The notes under the pieces are model-generated. The model did no database searches. It was given only the letters and a program-made list of their open reading frames with translations, and was not told where the DNA came from. From Burkholderiaceae bacterium (lineage in GTDB: Bacteria > Pseudomonadota > Gammaproteobacteria > Burkholderiales > Burkholderiaceae), in the NCBI GenBank assembly GCA_017997515.1, contig JAGOEY010000074.1:1-7960 (forward strand): a stretch of DNA of 7,960 nucleotides, in the 5' to 3' direction. The translations under genes and the position numbers were made by a program. Shown one piece after another: positions 1 through 6,995 of this stretch. The stretch's first letter is position 1, and the number at the start of each line of letters is the position of its first letter.

Positions 1-147
1 AGCAGTCCGAAAGGTAGAGCAGGTTTGCGAATAAGAGAGTGGACTTGCAGCGATTGCGGCGCGGAACACGACCGCGACGTCAATGCTGCCAAGAACATTC
101 TCGCGGCGGGACATCGCCGTCTTGCAGTAGGAATCCCTGTCCTTTAG
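1..147 (+). CDS. tnpB: TnpB/OrfB family RNA-guided nuclease, C-terminal fragment (window edge)
   Basis: Reading from base 1 gives 48 codons ending in TAG at 145-147. The visible tail has the pattern GLRIREWTCSDCGAEHDRD followed by VNAAKNIL and ends GHRRLAVGIPVL. The CxxC pair (fragment residues 16 and 19) is the second half of the TnpB zinc ribbon. The D in DVNAA (residue 26) matches the third acidic residue of the RuvC nuclease site. TnpB proteins are RNA-guided DNA nucleases, related to Cas12, that help their transposon persist; the RNA guide comes from the element's right end. No frameshift is seen in the visible part, so the gene may be intact, but the first CxxC, the other RuvC residues and the start lie upstream of the window. 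The family call is firm; activity cannot be judged. Confidence 0.85.
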   Translation, partial: SSPKGRAGLRIREWTCSDCGAEHDRDVNAAKNILAAGHRRLAVGIPVL

Positions 148-164
148 GGCGGGGAGGATGTCAA
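1..164 (+). mobile_element. Right end of an IS200/IS605-family element (tnpB type)
   Basis: The window opens inside an IS200/IS605-type transposon. The visible part is the 3' end of tnpB followed at once by the element's right end. A hairpin lies at 135-142 / 147-154: eight pairs, two of them G-U, around a TTTA loop. The tnpB stop codon falls across this loop and arm. After the hairpin comes GAGGATGTCAA, so the element probably ends at TCAA (161-164); known members such as IS608 are cleaved at a right-end TCAA. In this family the subterminal hairpin is recognised by the single-strand transposase TnpA (HUH/Y1). The left end and any tnpA are outside the window, so it cannot be said whether the element is autonomous. 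The boundary at 164 is inferred from family knowledge. Confidence 0.8.
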
Positions 165-184
165 TCTTGTACACACAGCCCGGC
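60..184 (+). ncRNA. Possible 3' part of the TnpB omega RNA (reRNA) with guide segment
   Basis: In characterised IS200/IS605 elements the TnpB guide RNA overlaps the 3' end of tnpB, runs through the right-end hairpin and continues into flanking DNA, which acts as the guide. The same arrangement is present here: the tnpB 3' end, then the hairpin at 135-154, then the inferred element end at 164. The guide would start at 165 (tcttgtacacacagcccg...). The 5' limit and guide length are placed by analogy only; nothing in the sequence marks them. Confidence is low because no transcript evidence is available. Confidence 0.3.
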
Positions 185-248
185 ACCACCGCAGCTGCCA
201 CACTGCTGCCTCTTTTTGACACGGCGCCCTACAGCGCTTTTTGCATCT

Positions 249-917
249 ATGAATCACACCGTTCGCGTCTGGGATCTGCCCACCCGCATTTTTCACTGGT
301 CTTTGGCTGCGTCCATCGTGGCGCTGGTGGTCAGCGCCAAGCTGGGGGGCAACGCCATGGTCTGGCATTTCCGCTTTGGCTATGCGGTGCTGGCACTGCT
401 GCTGTTCCGGCTGGTGTGGGGCCTGGTGGGCGGGCGCTGGTCGCGTTTTGTGGCGTTTTTGTATTCACCAGCGCGCCTGCTGCGCTACCTGCGCGGCCAG
501 GGGCACCCCGAAGATGCGGTGGGCCACAACCCGCTGGGGGCGCTATCGGTGTTTGGCCTGCTGGGGGCCGTCGCCCTGCAAGTGGGCACCGGTCTATTCA
601 GTGACGACGAAATCGCCTTTGCCGGCCCACTGACGCGCTTCGTCTCCAACGACTGGGTCAGCCAGGCCACAGGGCTGCACAAAGACATAGGCCAATACCT
701 GGTCTTGGGCCTGGTGGCACTGCACCTGCTGGCCATCGTGCTGTATGTGCTGGTCAAGCGCCAAAAGAGCATGGTGCGCGCCATGGTGGTGGGCGACAAG
801 GTACTGCCCACGCCGGTGGCCCCCTCCCGCGACGATGCGGCCTCGCGCCTGCTGGCCCTGCTGGTTCTGGCACTGTGCGGTGGTGTCGTCTGGTGGCTGG
901 TCGGGCTGGGGGGCTGA
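249..917 (+). CDS. Cytochrome b561-family membrane protein (CybB-like)
   Basis: A 222-residue integral membrane b-type cytochrome of the bacterial cytochrome b561 / Ni-Fe-hydrogenase b-subunit family. These proteins carry electrons between quinols and periplasmic or membrane partners via haem. The N-terminal pattern VRVWDLPTRIFHW (H16) is typical, and H40, H144 and H159 are further candidate haem ligands within or near helices. Hydrophobic segments lie at about 18-31, 43-62, 96-116, 148-169 and 200-219. The segment SDDEIAFAGPL (118-128) and the basic stretch with GDK after the fourth helix also fit the family. ATG 249 was chosen because the family motif starts there; the frame is open upstream to the transposon but that part has no family-like sequence. 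No convincing Shine-Dalgarno site is visible. A redox partner gene, often a c-type cytochrome, is not in the window; the IS end lies 84 nt upstream. Confidence 0.88.
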   Translation: MNHTVRVWDLPTRIFHWSLAASIVALVVSAKLGGNAMVWHFRFGYAVLALLLFRLVWGLVGGRWSRFVAFLYSPARLLRYLRGQGHPEDAVGHNPLGALSVFGLLGAVALQVGTGLFSDDEIAFAGPLTRFVSNDWVSQATGLHKDIGQYLVLGLVALHLLAIVLYVLVKRQKSMVRAMVVGDKVLPTPVAPSRDDAASRLLALLVLALCGGVVWWLVGLGG

Positions 918-957
918 CCCCGGGTGAACGCGCTGGTGGCCACAGGCCGGGCACCGC

Positions 958-963
958 TACACT
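958..963 (+). promoter_or_regulatory. Weak -10-like box ahead of the GNAT gene
   Basis: The 76-nt gap between the cytochrome b561 and GNAT genes contains TACACT, four of six matches to the sigma70 -10 box, 30 nt before the GTG start. The upstream -35 region (TGGTGG at 934-939, 18-nt spacing) is poor. It would explain separate transcription of the GNAT gene, but read-through from 249-917 is equally possible. Confidence 0.25.
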
Positions 964-993
964 GGGCTTTCCGTTAGCTGAGCCCTGAGTGCC

Positions 994-1485
994 GTGGACA
1001 CCCCTTCCGTAACCCTGTCAAACCCCGTCACCCCTGAAGACCTGGACACCGTGCGTGCGCTGTTCCAGGAGTACGCAGACAGTCTGGAGATTGATCTGCA
1101 CTTTCAGGGTTTTCTGGCCGAACTGGACGCTTTGCCCCATCCGTATGTGGCGCCGCGTGGTGCCCTGCTGGTGGCCCGGGTCGGTGGGGCCGTGGCGGGC
1201 TGCTGCGCCTTGCGCCCTTTTGACAACGCCGATTACCCCAATGCCAGCGAAATGAAGCGCTTGTACGTGCGCAAAGCATTTCGCGGTTTTGGCCTGGGCC
1301 GACAATTGGCCGAAGCCACCCTGGACTTGGCACGGCAGGCGGGCTACGCCTGCGTCTTGCTGGACACGCTGGACGACATGGAGTCCGCGCGTGCCCTTTA
1401 CGCTGATTTGGGGTTTGAGGAGATTCCGCCCTACTACCACAACCCGATTGCAGGCGCGCACTACCTCAAAGCTGATATTTTTTAG
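994..1485 (+). CDS. GNAT-family N-acetyltransferase
   Basis: A 163-residue GCN5-related N-acetyltransferase, which transfers acetyl from acetyl-CoA to an amine. The substrate cannot be read from the sequence. The acetyl-CoA pyrophosphate-binding motif A (R/Q-x-x-G-x-G/A) is RGFGLG at residues 97-102, on the usual strand-helix unit beginning EMKRLYVR (86-93). The C-terminal part, LDTLDDMESARALYADLGF followed by a PYYHNP segment, is the normal motif B region of a single-domain GNAT. The length is full for this type. The start is GTG at 994, in line with an N-terminal strand leading into TPEDLDTVRALFQEYA. No good ribosome binding site precedes it. The gene runs convergently with the peroxiredoxin gene, with 61 nt between stop codons. 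The family is certain; the biological role is unknown. Confidence 0.9.
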   Translation: MDTPSVTLSNPVTPEDLDTVRALFQEYADSLEIDLHFQGFLAELDALPHPYVAPRGALLVARVGGAVAGCCALRPFDNADYPNASEMKRLYVRKAFRGFGLGRQLAEATLDLARQAGYACVLLDTLDDMESARALYADLGFEEIPPYYHNPIAGAHYLKADIF

Positions 1486-1550
1486 CGATTTTGGCTGCCA
1501 ACGCCCGCGCAGCAAGCGCTGGCAGCTCTGCTTTTTATAGCAAATATCAG
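1472..1550. repeat. Interrupted palindrome spanning two convergent stop codons
   Basis: The outer arms are perfect 9-mers, ctgatattt at 1472-1480 and aaatatcag at 1542-1550. An inner stem has arms at 1494-1500 / 1520-1526 (7 bp) plus 1502-1504 / 1516-1518. The left outer arm encodes the last residues of the GNAT protein and the right arm holds the TGA stop of the peroxiredoxin gene. The symmetry of the 79-bp unit, and the aagcgctggcagc core, resemble short dispersed intergenic palindromes I recall from Comamonadaceae genomes. That resemblance is from memory and unchecked. Confidence 0.55.
1494..1536 (+). terminator. Probable intergenic terminator for the GNAT gene
   Basis: The stem GCTGCCA (1494-1500) pairs with TGGCAGC (1520-1526). 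One A/C mismatch and three more G-C pairs extend it inward. A run of five T follows at 1532-1536, but five bases separate it from the stem, so it is a weak intrinsic terminator. It lies between convergent genes, where stopping transcription makes sense. On the minus strand the stem is followed by A residues, so it would not serve the peroxiredoxin gene. Confidence 0.4.
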
Positions 1551-2053
1551 GCGCGCGCCTGGGCCAACAAGGTGTCGGCATCACTGACCGTAAACTGGCC
1601 TGGCCCTTCCACATTGAGCTGCACCACTTTGCCATCCTTGACCAGCATGGAATAGCGGTTGCTGCGCAGGCCCAGGCCCTTGCCTGTCAGGTCCAGCGTC
1701 AGGCCGGTGGCCTTGGTGAAAGCAGCATCGCCGTCAGCCAGCATCCGCACCTTGCCAACGGTTTTCTGGTCACGCGCCCAGGCACCCATGACAAAAGCGT
1801 CGTTCACGGACACACACCAGATCTCATCGACACCTGCAGCCTTGAATTCGTCGGCCTTGGCCACAAAACCGGGCACATGCTGGGCCGAGCAGGTGGGCGT
1901 GAACGCCCCCGGCACGGCAAACAGGGCAATGGTCTTACCCGCAGCAGCCTCGGCCACGTTCACGGGGTTGGGGCCGAGACTACAGCCGTTGCCCTCGGTA
2001 TCCATAAACTCCACCAAGGTGGTAGCCGGAAGGGTGTCGCCAATGTTGATCAT
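1547..2053 (-). CDS. Peroxiredoxin, Prx5/AHP1-like
   Basis: A 168-residue thiol peroxidase of the Prx5 (AHP1, PrxII) branch, which reduces hydrogen peroxide and alkyl hydroperoxides in the cytosol with thiols such as glutaredoxin or thioredoxin. The signature PGAFTPTCS carries the peroxidatic Cys at residue 55. C80 (EIWCVSVND) lies at the usual second cysteine of PrxII-type enzymes, and C24 is an extra one. The segment GLRSNRYSMLV holds the conserved active-site arginine. The start at 2053 was preferred to a site ten codons upstream because GGAG (2060-2063) sits 6 nt before it and the protein then begins MINIGDTLP, as in relatives. The gene lies 77 nt downstream of rpsQ on the same strand, just past a strong terminator, so it depends on read-through or on a promoter not clearly visible. 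The reductant is unknown. Confidence 0.93.
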   Translation of the reverse strand: MINIGDTLPATTLVEFMDTEGNGCSLGPNPVNVAEAAAGKTIALFAVPGAFTPTCSAQHVPGFVAKADEFKAAGVDEIWCVSVNDAFVMGAWARDQKTVGKVRMLADGDAAFTKATGLTLDLTGKGLGLRSNRYSMLVKDGKVVQLNVEGPGQFTVSDADTLLAQARA

Positions 2054-2063
2054 GCAGGTCTCC

Positions 2064-2098
2064 AAAAAAGAAAAACGACCCACATTGTGGGTCGTTTT
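2064..2098 (-). terminator. Intrinsic terminator after rpsQ
   Basis: A perfect 13-base inverted repeat, aaaacgacccaca (2072-2084) and tgtgggtcgtttt (2086-2098), is centred on one base, so the realistic fold is an 11-bp stem with a short loop. Read on the minus strand it is followed by an almost pure T stretch (2064-2075: TTTTT C TTTTTT), the hallmark of rho-independent termination. It lies between the rpsQ stop and the peroxiredoxin Shine-Dalgarno site and closes the ribosomal protein transcription unit. Confidence 0.9.
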
Positions 2099-2130
2099 CA
2101 GGGGCTTTGCAGCGCAGCGCCGTGAAGGCG

Positions 2131-2400
2131 TTACACCAATGCGGCCTTTGTTACCAAGCGGGTAGCCACCCAGTTCTTGGTCTTGGAGAGCGGACGGCTC
2201 TCGGTGATTTCAATCACGTCACCCGTGTGGAATTCGTTGTTTTCGTCGTGCGCGTGGTACTTGCTCGACTTGCCAACGATCTTGCCGTAGAGCTCGTGGG
2301 TCACACGGCGCTCGACCAGCACGGTCACGGTTTTTTCACGCTTGTCGCTGACCACCTTGCCAATCAAGGTGCGCTTGAGGGATTTTTTAGCTTCCGTCAT
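2131..2400 (-). CDS. rpsQ: 30S ribosomal protein S17
   Basis: 89 residues, slightly longer than E. coli S17 (84). S17 is an OB-fold protein that binds 16S rRNA early in 30S assembly. The family signature is seen at residues 60-73 ([14 protein letters not shown]), and the N-terminal [16 protein letters not shown] is typical. AAGGAG lies a few nt before the ATG, in the 9-nt gap after rpmC. It is the last gene of the ribosomal cluster here: 33 nt beyond its stop begins a strong terminator. In E. coli the spc operon gene rplN follows; it is not found in this window. Confidence 0.97.
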   Translation of the reverse strand: MTEAKKSLKRTLIGKVVSDKREKTVTVLVERRVTHELYGKIVGKSSKYHAHDENNEFHTGDVIEITESRPLSKTKNWVATRLVTKAALV

Positions 2401-2409
2401 GTGGGCTCC

Positions 2410-2604
2410 TTACTTGGCGGCTTGCTTTTCAGCAAGAATGGTCTTGGCGCGGGCGATGTCACGGCGCGTAGTGCGCAGCGTGCCCGTGTTGTTCAGTTGT
2501 TGCGTAGCCTTTTGCATGCGCAGACCGAAATGGGCTTTTTGCAAAGCCTTGATTTCTTCCTTGATGCCAGCGACGTCTTTTTGGCGCAGTTCAGCAGTAT
2601 TCAT
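2410..2604 (-). CDS. rpmC: 50S ribosomal protein L29
   Basis: 64 residues, against 63 in E. coli. L29 is a small helical-hairpin protein at the 50S exit tunnel rim, next to L23. The sequence [10 protein letters not shown], then [13 protein letters not shown] and the C-terminal basic helix [14 protein letters not shown], fits the family. The start at 2604 was chosen over an upstream in-frame ATG (2625) because AGGAG sits 8 nt before it and the upstream ATG overlaps the rplP stop region without its own site. The gap after rplP is 17 nt. Confidence 0.95.
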   Translation of the reverse strand: MNTAELRQKDVAGIKEEIKALQKAHFGLRMQKATQQLNNTGTLRTTRRDIARAKTILAEKQAAK

Positions 2605-2621
2605 ATCAGTTTCTCCTGAAA

Positions 2622-3038
2622 TCACTGACCCACCATGCGCGAGACAAACGTCGTGCGCAGGGGCAGCTTGGCAGCGGCCAGACGGAAGGCTTCGCGGGCG
2701 AGTTCTTCGGGCACACCGACGATCTCAAACACGATCTTGCCAGGCTGGATTTCGGCCACGTAGTACTCAGGATTGCCCTTACCGTTACCCATACGCACTT
2801 CGGCAGGCTTGGTAGAAATGGGCTTGTCCGGAAACACGCGGATCCAGATACGACCACCACGCTTGACGTGGCGGGAGATTGCACGGCGTGCAGCCTCCAG
2901 CTGACGGGCCGTCAGACGGCCACGGTCGGTGCACTTCAGACCGAAATCACCGAACGCCACCGAGTTGCCCCGGGTAGCGACGCCAGTGTTGCGGCCTTTT
3001 TGTTCCTTGCGGAACTTGCGGCGAGCAGGTTGCAGCAT
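2622..3038 (-). CDS. rplP: 50S ribosomal protein L16
   Basis: 138 residues (E. coli 136). L16 binds 23S rRNA near the A-site tRNA and is needed late in 50S assembly. [17 protein letters not shown] at the start, [15 protein letters not shown] (40-54), and [17 protein letters not shown] near the end are family hallmarks. R82 corresponds to E. coli R81, the residue hydroxylated by RoxA/YcfD; whether this organism modifies it cannot be seen. The Shine-Dalgarno AAGGAG lies inside the final codons of rpsC, and only 3 nt separate the two genes, which suggests translational coupling. Confidence 0.97.
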   Translation of the reverse strand: MLQPARRKFRKEQKGRNTGVATRGNSVAFGDFGLKCTDRGRLTARQLEAARRAISRHVKRGGRIWIRVFPDKPISTKPAEVRMGNGKGNPEYYVAEIQPGKIVFEIVGVPEELAREAFRLAAAKLPLRTTFVSRMVGQ

Positions 3039-3041
3039 CTT

Positions 3042-3917
3042 TTATTCTCCTTTTCCGTCCGCTGCTGTAGCGGGCGCGTCTGCTTTACGAACGCGCTTAA
3101 CGGCATCGGCACCAGCGCCGGCGGGTTTGTCGCTGCCATCGGCAGGCGCAGCGTTGGCACCTGCGGGGCGGCGTGGACCACCACGGCCAGCACCAGCGCG
3201 GTCGCCACCAGGGCGGCCATCACGGCGGGGGCCACGGGGACGGCGCTCTTCGTCTGGACGCGGTGTTTCCACAGCGGGCAGATCGTTGCGACCCAAGGTG
3301 TCACCCTTGTAAACCCAGACCTTCACGCCGATCACGCCGTAAGTGGTCTTGGCTTCAGAGGTGCCATAGTCGATATCAGCGCGCAGCGTGTGAAGTGGCA
3401 CGCGACCTTCGCGGTACCACTCACAGCGGGCGATTTCGATACCGTTCAAGCGGCCGGACGACATGATCTTGATGCCCAGGGCACCCAGACGCATGGCGTT
3501 TTGCATGGCACGCTTCATGGCACGGCGGAACATGATGCGCTTTTCGAGCTGCTGGGTGATCGAGTCAGCGATCAGCTTGGCATCGATTTCAGGCTTGCGC
3601 ACTTCTTCGATGTTCACTGCCACTGGCACGCCCAGGCGCACAGCGAGTTCCTTCTTCAGGTTCTCGATGTCTTCGCCCTTCTTGCCGATTACCACGCCCG
3701 GACGTGCCGAGTAAATGGTGATGCGGGCATTCTTGGCGGGGCGCTCGATCAGGATGCGCGAAACCGACGCATTCTTCAGCTTGGCCTTGAGGTACTCGCG
3801 CACCTTGATGTCTTCGGCCAGCATGCCAGCGAAGTCACGGTTGCTGGCGTACCAGCGGCTTGCCCAGTTACGGCTGACCGCCAGGCGGAAGCCGGTAGGA
3901 TGGATTTTCTGTCCCAT
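3042..3917 (-). CDS. rpsC: 30S ribosomal protein S3 with long low-complexity C-terminal tail
   Basis: 291 residues; E. coli S3 has 233. S3 sits at the mRNA entry channel of the 30S head and takes part in mRNA unwinding. The start is [11 protein letters not shown], the standard N-terminus, with AAGGA about 6 nt upstream; an in-frame ATG at 3962 lies within rplV and was rejected. A KH domain is present with its loop at 78-81 (GKKG), followed by the C-terminal S3 domain with [14 protein letters not shown] and the end of the core near [10 protein letters not shown] (205-214). After about residue 219 comes a roughly 70-residue tail rich in R, G, P, A and D ([16 protein letters not shown], then [10 protein letters not shown]), ending in a [18 protein letters not shown] segment. 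The tail is likely disordered. No frameshift is needed to explain it. Its end encodes the rplP ribosome binding site. Confidence 0.97.
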   Translation of the reverse strand: MGQKIHPTGFRLAVSRNWASRWYASNRDFAGMLAEDIKVREYLKAKLKNASVSRILIERPAKNARITIYSARPGVVIGKKGEDIENLKKELAVRLGVPVAVNIEEVRKPEIDAKLIADSITQQLEKRIMFRRAMKRAMQNAMRLGALGIKIMSSGRLNGIEIARCEWYREGRVPLHTLRADIDYGTSEAKTTYGVIGVKVWVYKGDTLGRNDLPAVETPRPDEERRPRGPRRDGRPGGDRAGAGRGGPRRPAGANAAPADGSDKPAGAGADAVKRVRKADAPATAADGKGE

Positions 3918-3931
3918 AGTCTTCCTTGGCC

Positions 3932-4264
3932 TCAGTTGCCAACCGTCACGTACACATGGCACGTGGGCTTGCTGATGCGATTGCCGCGGCCTTTGGCGCG
4001 CGCGGTGAAGCGCTTGAGCGTGGTGCCTTGTTCGACGTAGATGGTCTTGACCTTCAATTCGTCGATGTCAGCGCCATCGTTGTGTTCGGCGTTGGCAATG
4101 GCCGACTCCAGAACCTTCTTGACGATGCCCGCAGCTTTTTTCTGCGTGAAGCTCAAGATGTTCAAGGCTTGGTCAACCTTCTTGCCGCGGATCAGGTCAG
4201 CGACCAGACGGCCCTTATCGACCGACAGACGGACGCCCCGGAGGACTGCACGTGTTTCAGACAT
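3932..4264 (-). CDS. rplV: 50S ribosomal protein L22
   Basis: 110 residues, the same length as E. coli L22. L22 contacts all 23S rRNA domains and sends a beta-hairpin into the peptide exit tunnel; changes at its tip can give macrolide resistance. The N-terminal [24 protein letters not shown] and the hairpin region [16 protein letters not shown] (85-100) are intact, with no obvious deletion or duplication at the tip. AAGGA lies about 7 nt before the ATG. It follows rpsS by 9 nt and precedes rpsC by 14 nt. Confidence 0.97.
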   Translation of the reverse strand: MSETRAVLRGVRLSVDKGRLVADLIRGKKVDQALNILSFTQKKAAGIVKKVLESAIANAEHNDGADIDELKVKTIYVEQGTTLKRFTARAKGRGNRISKPTCHVYVTVGN

Positions 4265-4273
4265 GGTCGTTCC

Positions 4274-4552
4274 TTATTTCTTCTGGACTTTTTTGTCCGC
4301 GGGGTGACCCTTGAAGGTGCGCGTCAGGGCGAATTCGCCCAGTTTGTGGCCCACCATCTGGTCGGTGACATACACCGGCACGTGCTGCTTGCCGTTGTGA
4401 ACGGCGATGGTCAGACCGATGAAATCGGGCAGAACCATAGAGCGACGCGACCAGGTTTTCACTGGCTTCTTGTCCTTGGTGGCGATGGCTTTTTCAACCT
4501 TGGCCAGCAAGTGATGGTCAACAAACGGACCCTTTTTGAGAGAGCGAGTCAT
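4274..4552 (-). CDS. rpsS: 30S ribosomal protein S19
   Basis: 92 residues, identical in length to E. coli S19. S19 binds 16S rRNA in the 30S head together with S13 and makes bridges near the tRNAs. The opening [16 protein letters not shown] and the family signature [18 protein letters not shown] (58-75) are clear. A site AAGGGG lies about 8 nt before the ATG, in the 10-nt gap after rplB. Confidence 0.97.
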   Translation of the reverse strand: MTRSLKKGPFVDHHLLAKVEKAIATKDKKPVKTWSRRSMVLPDFIGLTIAVHNGKQHVPVYVTDQMVGHKLGEFALTRTFKGHPADKKVQKK

Positions 4553-4562
4553 TTGCTACCCC

Positions 4563-5387
4563 TTACTTCTTGCGACGCGACACAATCATGCCTTGTGTGC
4601 GCTTGTTGTTGCGGGTGCGATAACCCTTGGTCAGATTGCCCCAAGGATCGACGGCATGGCGGCCTTCACCAGTACGACCTTCACCACCACCATGGGGGTG
4701 ATCCACCGGGTTCATGGCCACACCGCGCACTGTCGGGCGAATACCCATCCAGCGCTTGACACCGGCCTTGCCCAGTTGGCGCAGGCTGTGCTCTTCGTTG
4801 GCAACTTCACCAATGGTGGCGCGGCATTCGATGTGGATGCGGCGCACTTCGCCCGAGCGCATACGCACTTGGGCATACGTGCTTTCGCGGGCCAGCAGCG
4901 TAGCCGAAGCACCTGCCGAACGGGCAATTTGCGCACCAGCACCGGGCTTGAGCTCGATGCAGTGAATGGTCGAACCGACGGGGATGTTGCGGATAGGCAA
5001 CGTGTTGCCAGCACGGATCGGCGCTTCGGAACCGGACATCAGCGTGCTGCCGACTTCCAGGCCACGGGGAGCGATGATGTAACGACGCTCACCGTCGGCA
5101 TAGCACACCAGAGCGATGTGGGCCGTACGGTTGGGGTCGTATTCAATGCGCTCGACCTTGGCGGCAATGCCGTCTTTGTTGCGCTTGAAGTCCACCACAC
5201 GGTAGTGGTGCTTGTGGCCACCGCCCTTGTGGCGGGTAGTGATGTGACCATTGTTGTTACGGCCAGCTTTCTGGAACTGGGGTTCCAGCAGCGGGGCGTA
5301 ACCATCGCCCTTGTACAGGTGGTCACGGGTAACCTTCACCACAGCACGTTGGCCGGGCGAAGTGGGTTTCATCTTGATGACAGCCAT
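4563..5387 (-). CDS. rplB: 50S ribosomal protein L2
   Basis: 274 residues (E. coli 273). L2 is a primary 23S rRNA-binding protein close to the peptidyl transferase centre and forms the B7b bridge to the 30S. The signature [14 protein letters not shown] is present; H230 corresponds to E. coli H229, reported to be important for peptidyl transfer. [19 protein letters not shown] in the N-terminal part and the basic C-terminal extension ([18 protein letters not shown]) are normal. Only 2 nt separate it from rplW, and its Shine-Dalgarno GGGGAGG lies inside the last codons of rplW, so the two are probably translationally coupled. Confidence 0.98.
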   Translation of the reverse strand: MAVIKMKPTSPGQRAVVKVTRDHLYKGDGYAPLLEPQFQKAGRNNNGHITTRHKGGGHKHHYRVVDFKRNKDGIAAKVERIEYDPNRTAHIALVCYADGERRYIIAPRGLEVGSTLMSGSEAPIRAGNTLPIRNIPVGSTIHCIELKPGAGAQIARSAGASATLLARESTYAQVRMRSGEVRRIHIECRATIGEVANEEHSLRQLGKAGVKRWMGIRPTVRGVAMNPVDHPHGGGEGRTGEGRHAVDPWGNLTKGYRTRNNKRTQGMIVSRRKK

Positions 5388-5389
5388 GA

Positions 5390-5704
5390 TTACGCGGCCT
5401 CCCCGGACAGGTTCAGCTCTTGACCGGGCTTGAGCGTCACATAGGCCTTGCGAACGTTGTCGCGGCGGCCCATGGTCTTGCCAAAACGCTTGGTCTTGCC
5501 TTTGGTGTTCACCACAGACACGCCCTTGACCTCGACCTTGAACATCAATTCCACAGCGGCCTTGATTTCAGTCTTGGTGGCGGTCTGCAGCACCTTGAAC
5601 GTCACAGCATTGGACTTTTCAGCAACCATGGTGGCCTTTTCGGACACGATGGGAGCGACCAGCACCTGCATCAGACGACCTTCGTCAAACTTGGGGCTAT
5701 TCAT
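5390..5704 (-). CDS. rplW: 50S ribosomal protein L23
   Basis: 104 residues (E. coli 100). L23 lies at the exit tunnel rim and docks trigger factor and SRP. The docking motif APIVSEKAT is seen, with E22 at the position of E. coli E18. The C-terminal half has [23 protein letters not shown], the usual tunnel loop and final strand. The first ATG (5704) is preferred over the internal one at codon 12 because AAGGAG lies 8 nt before it. The start overlaps the rplD stop in an ATGA junction (5701-5704), a sign of coupled reinitiation. Confidence 0.96.
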   Translation of the reverse strand: MNSPKFDEGRLMQVLVAPIVSEKATMVAEKSNAVTFKVLQTATKTEIKAAVELMFKVEVKGVSVVNTKGKTKRFGKTMGRRDNVRKAYVTLKPGQELNLSGEAA

Positions 5705-6321
5705 GCGAACATCTCCTTGAGCTTGTCGATCGCGCCCTTGGTGACGATGACCTTCTTGTAATGCACCAGCGACACGGGATCAGCGTAACGGGGCTCAACG
5801 ACGAGCACGTTCACCAGATTGCGGGAAGCCAGGTACAGGTTCTCGTCCACTTCTTCGGCAATCACCATGACGGATTGCAGGTTCATGGCCTTGAACTTGT
5901 CGGCCAGCACCTTGGTCTTGGGCGATTCGAGTTTGAGCGAATCCACCACAGCCAGACGACCTTCACGGGCCAGCTGCGAGAAGATCGAAGCCATACCAGC
6001 GCGGTACATCTTCTTGTTGATCTTCTGGGTGAAGTTTTCGTCAGGCATGTTCGGGAAAATCCGACCGCCCCCACGCCACAGAGGCGAAGACGTCATACCA
6101 GCGCGAGCGTTACCCGTACCCTTTTGCTTGAAAGGCTTTTTGGTCGAGTGACGGACTTGTTGGCGGTCTTTCTGGGCACGGGTGCCTTGGCGACCGTTGG
6201 CGCGGTAAGCGACCACGATCTGGTGAACCAGATCTTCGTTGTATTCACGACCGAATACGGTTTCAGGAACATCCAGCTTGGATGCGCCTTGGCCTTGGTC
6301 ATTCAGGAGTTCGAGCTGCAT
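5701..6321 (-). CDS. rplD: 50S ribosomal protein L4
   Basis: 206 residues (E. coli 201). L4 binds 23S rRNA and sends an extended loop to the exit tunnel constriction opposite L22. The loop carries KQKGTGNAR (65-73) and [10 protein letters not shown] (82-91). In E. coli L4 also shuts down its own operon by attenuation and translational repression at the S10 leader and binds RNase E. Whether it acts on the leader before rplC here is an open question. The ATG overlaps the rplC TAA by one base (TAATG at 6319-6323), and AAAGGAG lies about 8 nt upstream, within the end of rplC. Confidence 0.97.
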   Translation of the reverse strand: MQLELLNDQGQGASKLDVPETVFGREYNEDLVHQIVVAYRANGRQGTRAQKDRQQVRHSTKKPFKQKGTGNARAGMTSSPLWRGGGRIFPNMPDENFTQKINKKMYRAGMASIFSQLAREGRLAVVDSLKLESPKTKVLADKFKAMNLQSVMVIAEEVDENLYLASRNLVNVLVVEPRYADPVSLVHYKKVIVTKGAIDKLKEMFA

Positions 6322-6995
6322 TAGTTCGCTCCTTTGGCGGCTTTGGCCTTGATGGCGGGACGCACGCTCACGAACCCACCCTTGGAACCGGGGATTGCGC
6401 CCTTGATCAAGAGCAGTTGACGCGCTTCGTCGATGCGGATGACATCGAGGTTTTGCGTGGTCTTGGTGACGTCGCCAAGGTGGCCCGTCATGCGCTTGCC
6501 GGGGAACACGCGACCGGGGTCTTGTGCCATACCGATGGAGCCGGGCACATTGTGCGAACGGCTGTTACCGTGCGACGCGCGCTGCGAGGCCATGTTGTGG
6601 CGCTTGATCGTACCGGCGTAGCCCTTACCGATGGAAGTGCCTTGCACGTCCACTTTTTGGCCCACGGAAAACACATCGGTCACGGGAACCGTGGCACCAG
6701 CGGCGTACTTGCCAGCAGTATCAGCAGTGACGCGGAATTCCTGGATGATTTCACCGGCTTCCACACCTGCCTTGGCAAGGTGGCCGGCTTCTGGCTTGGT
6801 CACGCGCGAAGCTTTGCGCGAACCGAAAGTGACCTGCAAGGCCACATAGCCATCGTTCTCTTGGGTTTTGATCTGGGTCACGCGGTTGTTAGACACATCC
6901 ACCACTGTGACGGGCACTGCGTCCCCATCATCAGTGAACAGACGCATCATGCCCACCTTGCGGCCCAGCAACCCCAGGGAGTTGCTCAGACTCAT
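6321..6995 (-). CDS. rplC: 50S ribosomal protein L3
   Basis: 224 residues (E. coli 209). L3 is an early-assembly 23S rRNA-binding protein whose loop reaches the peptidyl transferase centre. [21 protein letters not shown] at the start and [17 protein letters not shown] in the middle are characteristic, and [14 protein letters not shown] leads into the PTC loop. Q158 aligns with E. coli Q150, the glutamine methylated by PrmB. The start at 6995 has GGAG 7 nt upstream. The frame stays open upstream to 7109, but that stretch lacks family resemblance and a ribosome binding site. The gene is first after a 213-nt gap and is probably led by its own promoter at 7127-7155. Confidence 0.96.
   Translation of the reverse strand: MSLSNSLGLLGRKVGMMRLFTDDGDAVPVTVVDVSNNRVTQIKTQENDGYVALQVTFGSRKASRVTKPEAGHLAKAGVEAGEIIQEFRVTADTAGKYAAGATVPVTDVFSVGQKVDVQGTSIGKGYAGTIKRHNMASQRASHGNSRSHNVPGSIGMAQDPGRVFPGKRMTGHLGDVTKTTQNLDVIRIDEARQLLLIKGAIPGSKGGFVSVRPAIKAKAAKGAN

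Noticed and set aside
216..221. Perfect TTGACA hexamer ahead of the cytochrome b561 gene
   Set aside because: No acceptable -10 box lies 16-19 nt downstream (the candidates are TTTTTG and TTTTGC), so I do not call a promoter.
39..248. N-terminal extension of the cytochrome b561 frame upstream to 39
   Set aside because: This part overlaps the tnpB tail and IS right end, has no family resemblance, and the recognisable protein starts at ATG 249.
3918..3962. In-frame upstream ATG extending S3 by 15 residues
   Set aside because: It lies inside rplV, and the canonical [11 protein letters not shown] start has its own Shine-Dalgarno site.
2868..4040. 390-codon plus-strand open frame antisense to rplP, rpsC and rplV
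   Set aside because: It is a shadow of strongly conserved ribosomal genes in GC-rich DNA, with no family resemblance or ribosome binding site. The same holds for other long antisense frames over rplB, rplC and rplD.
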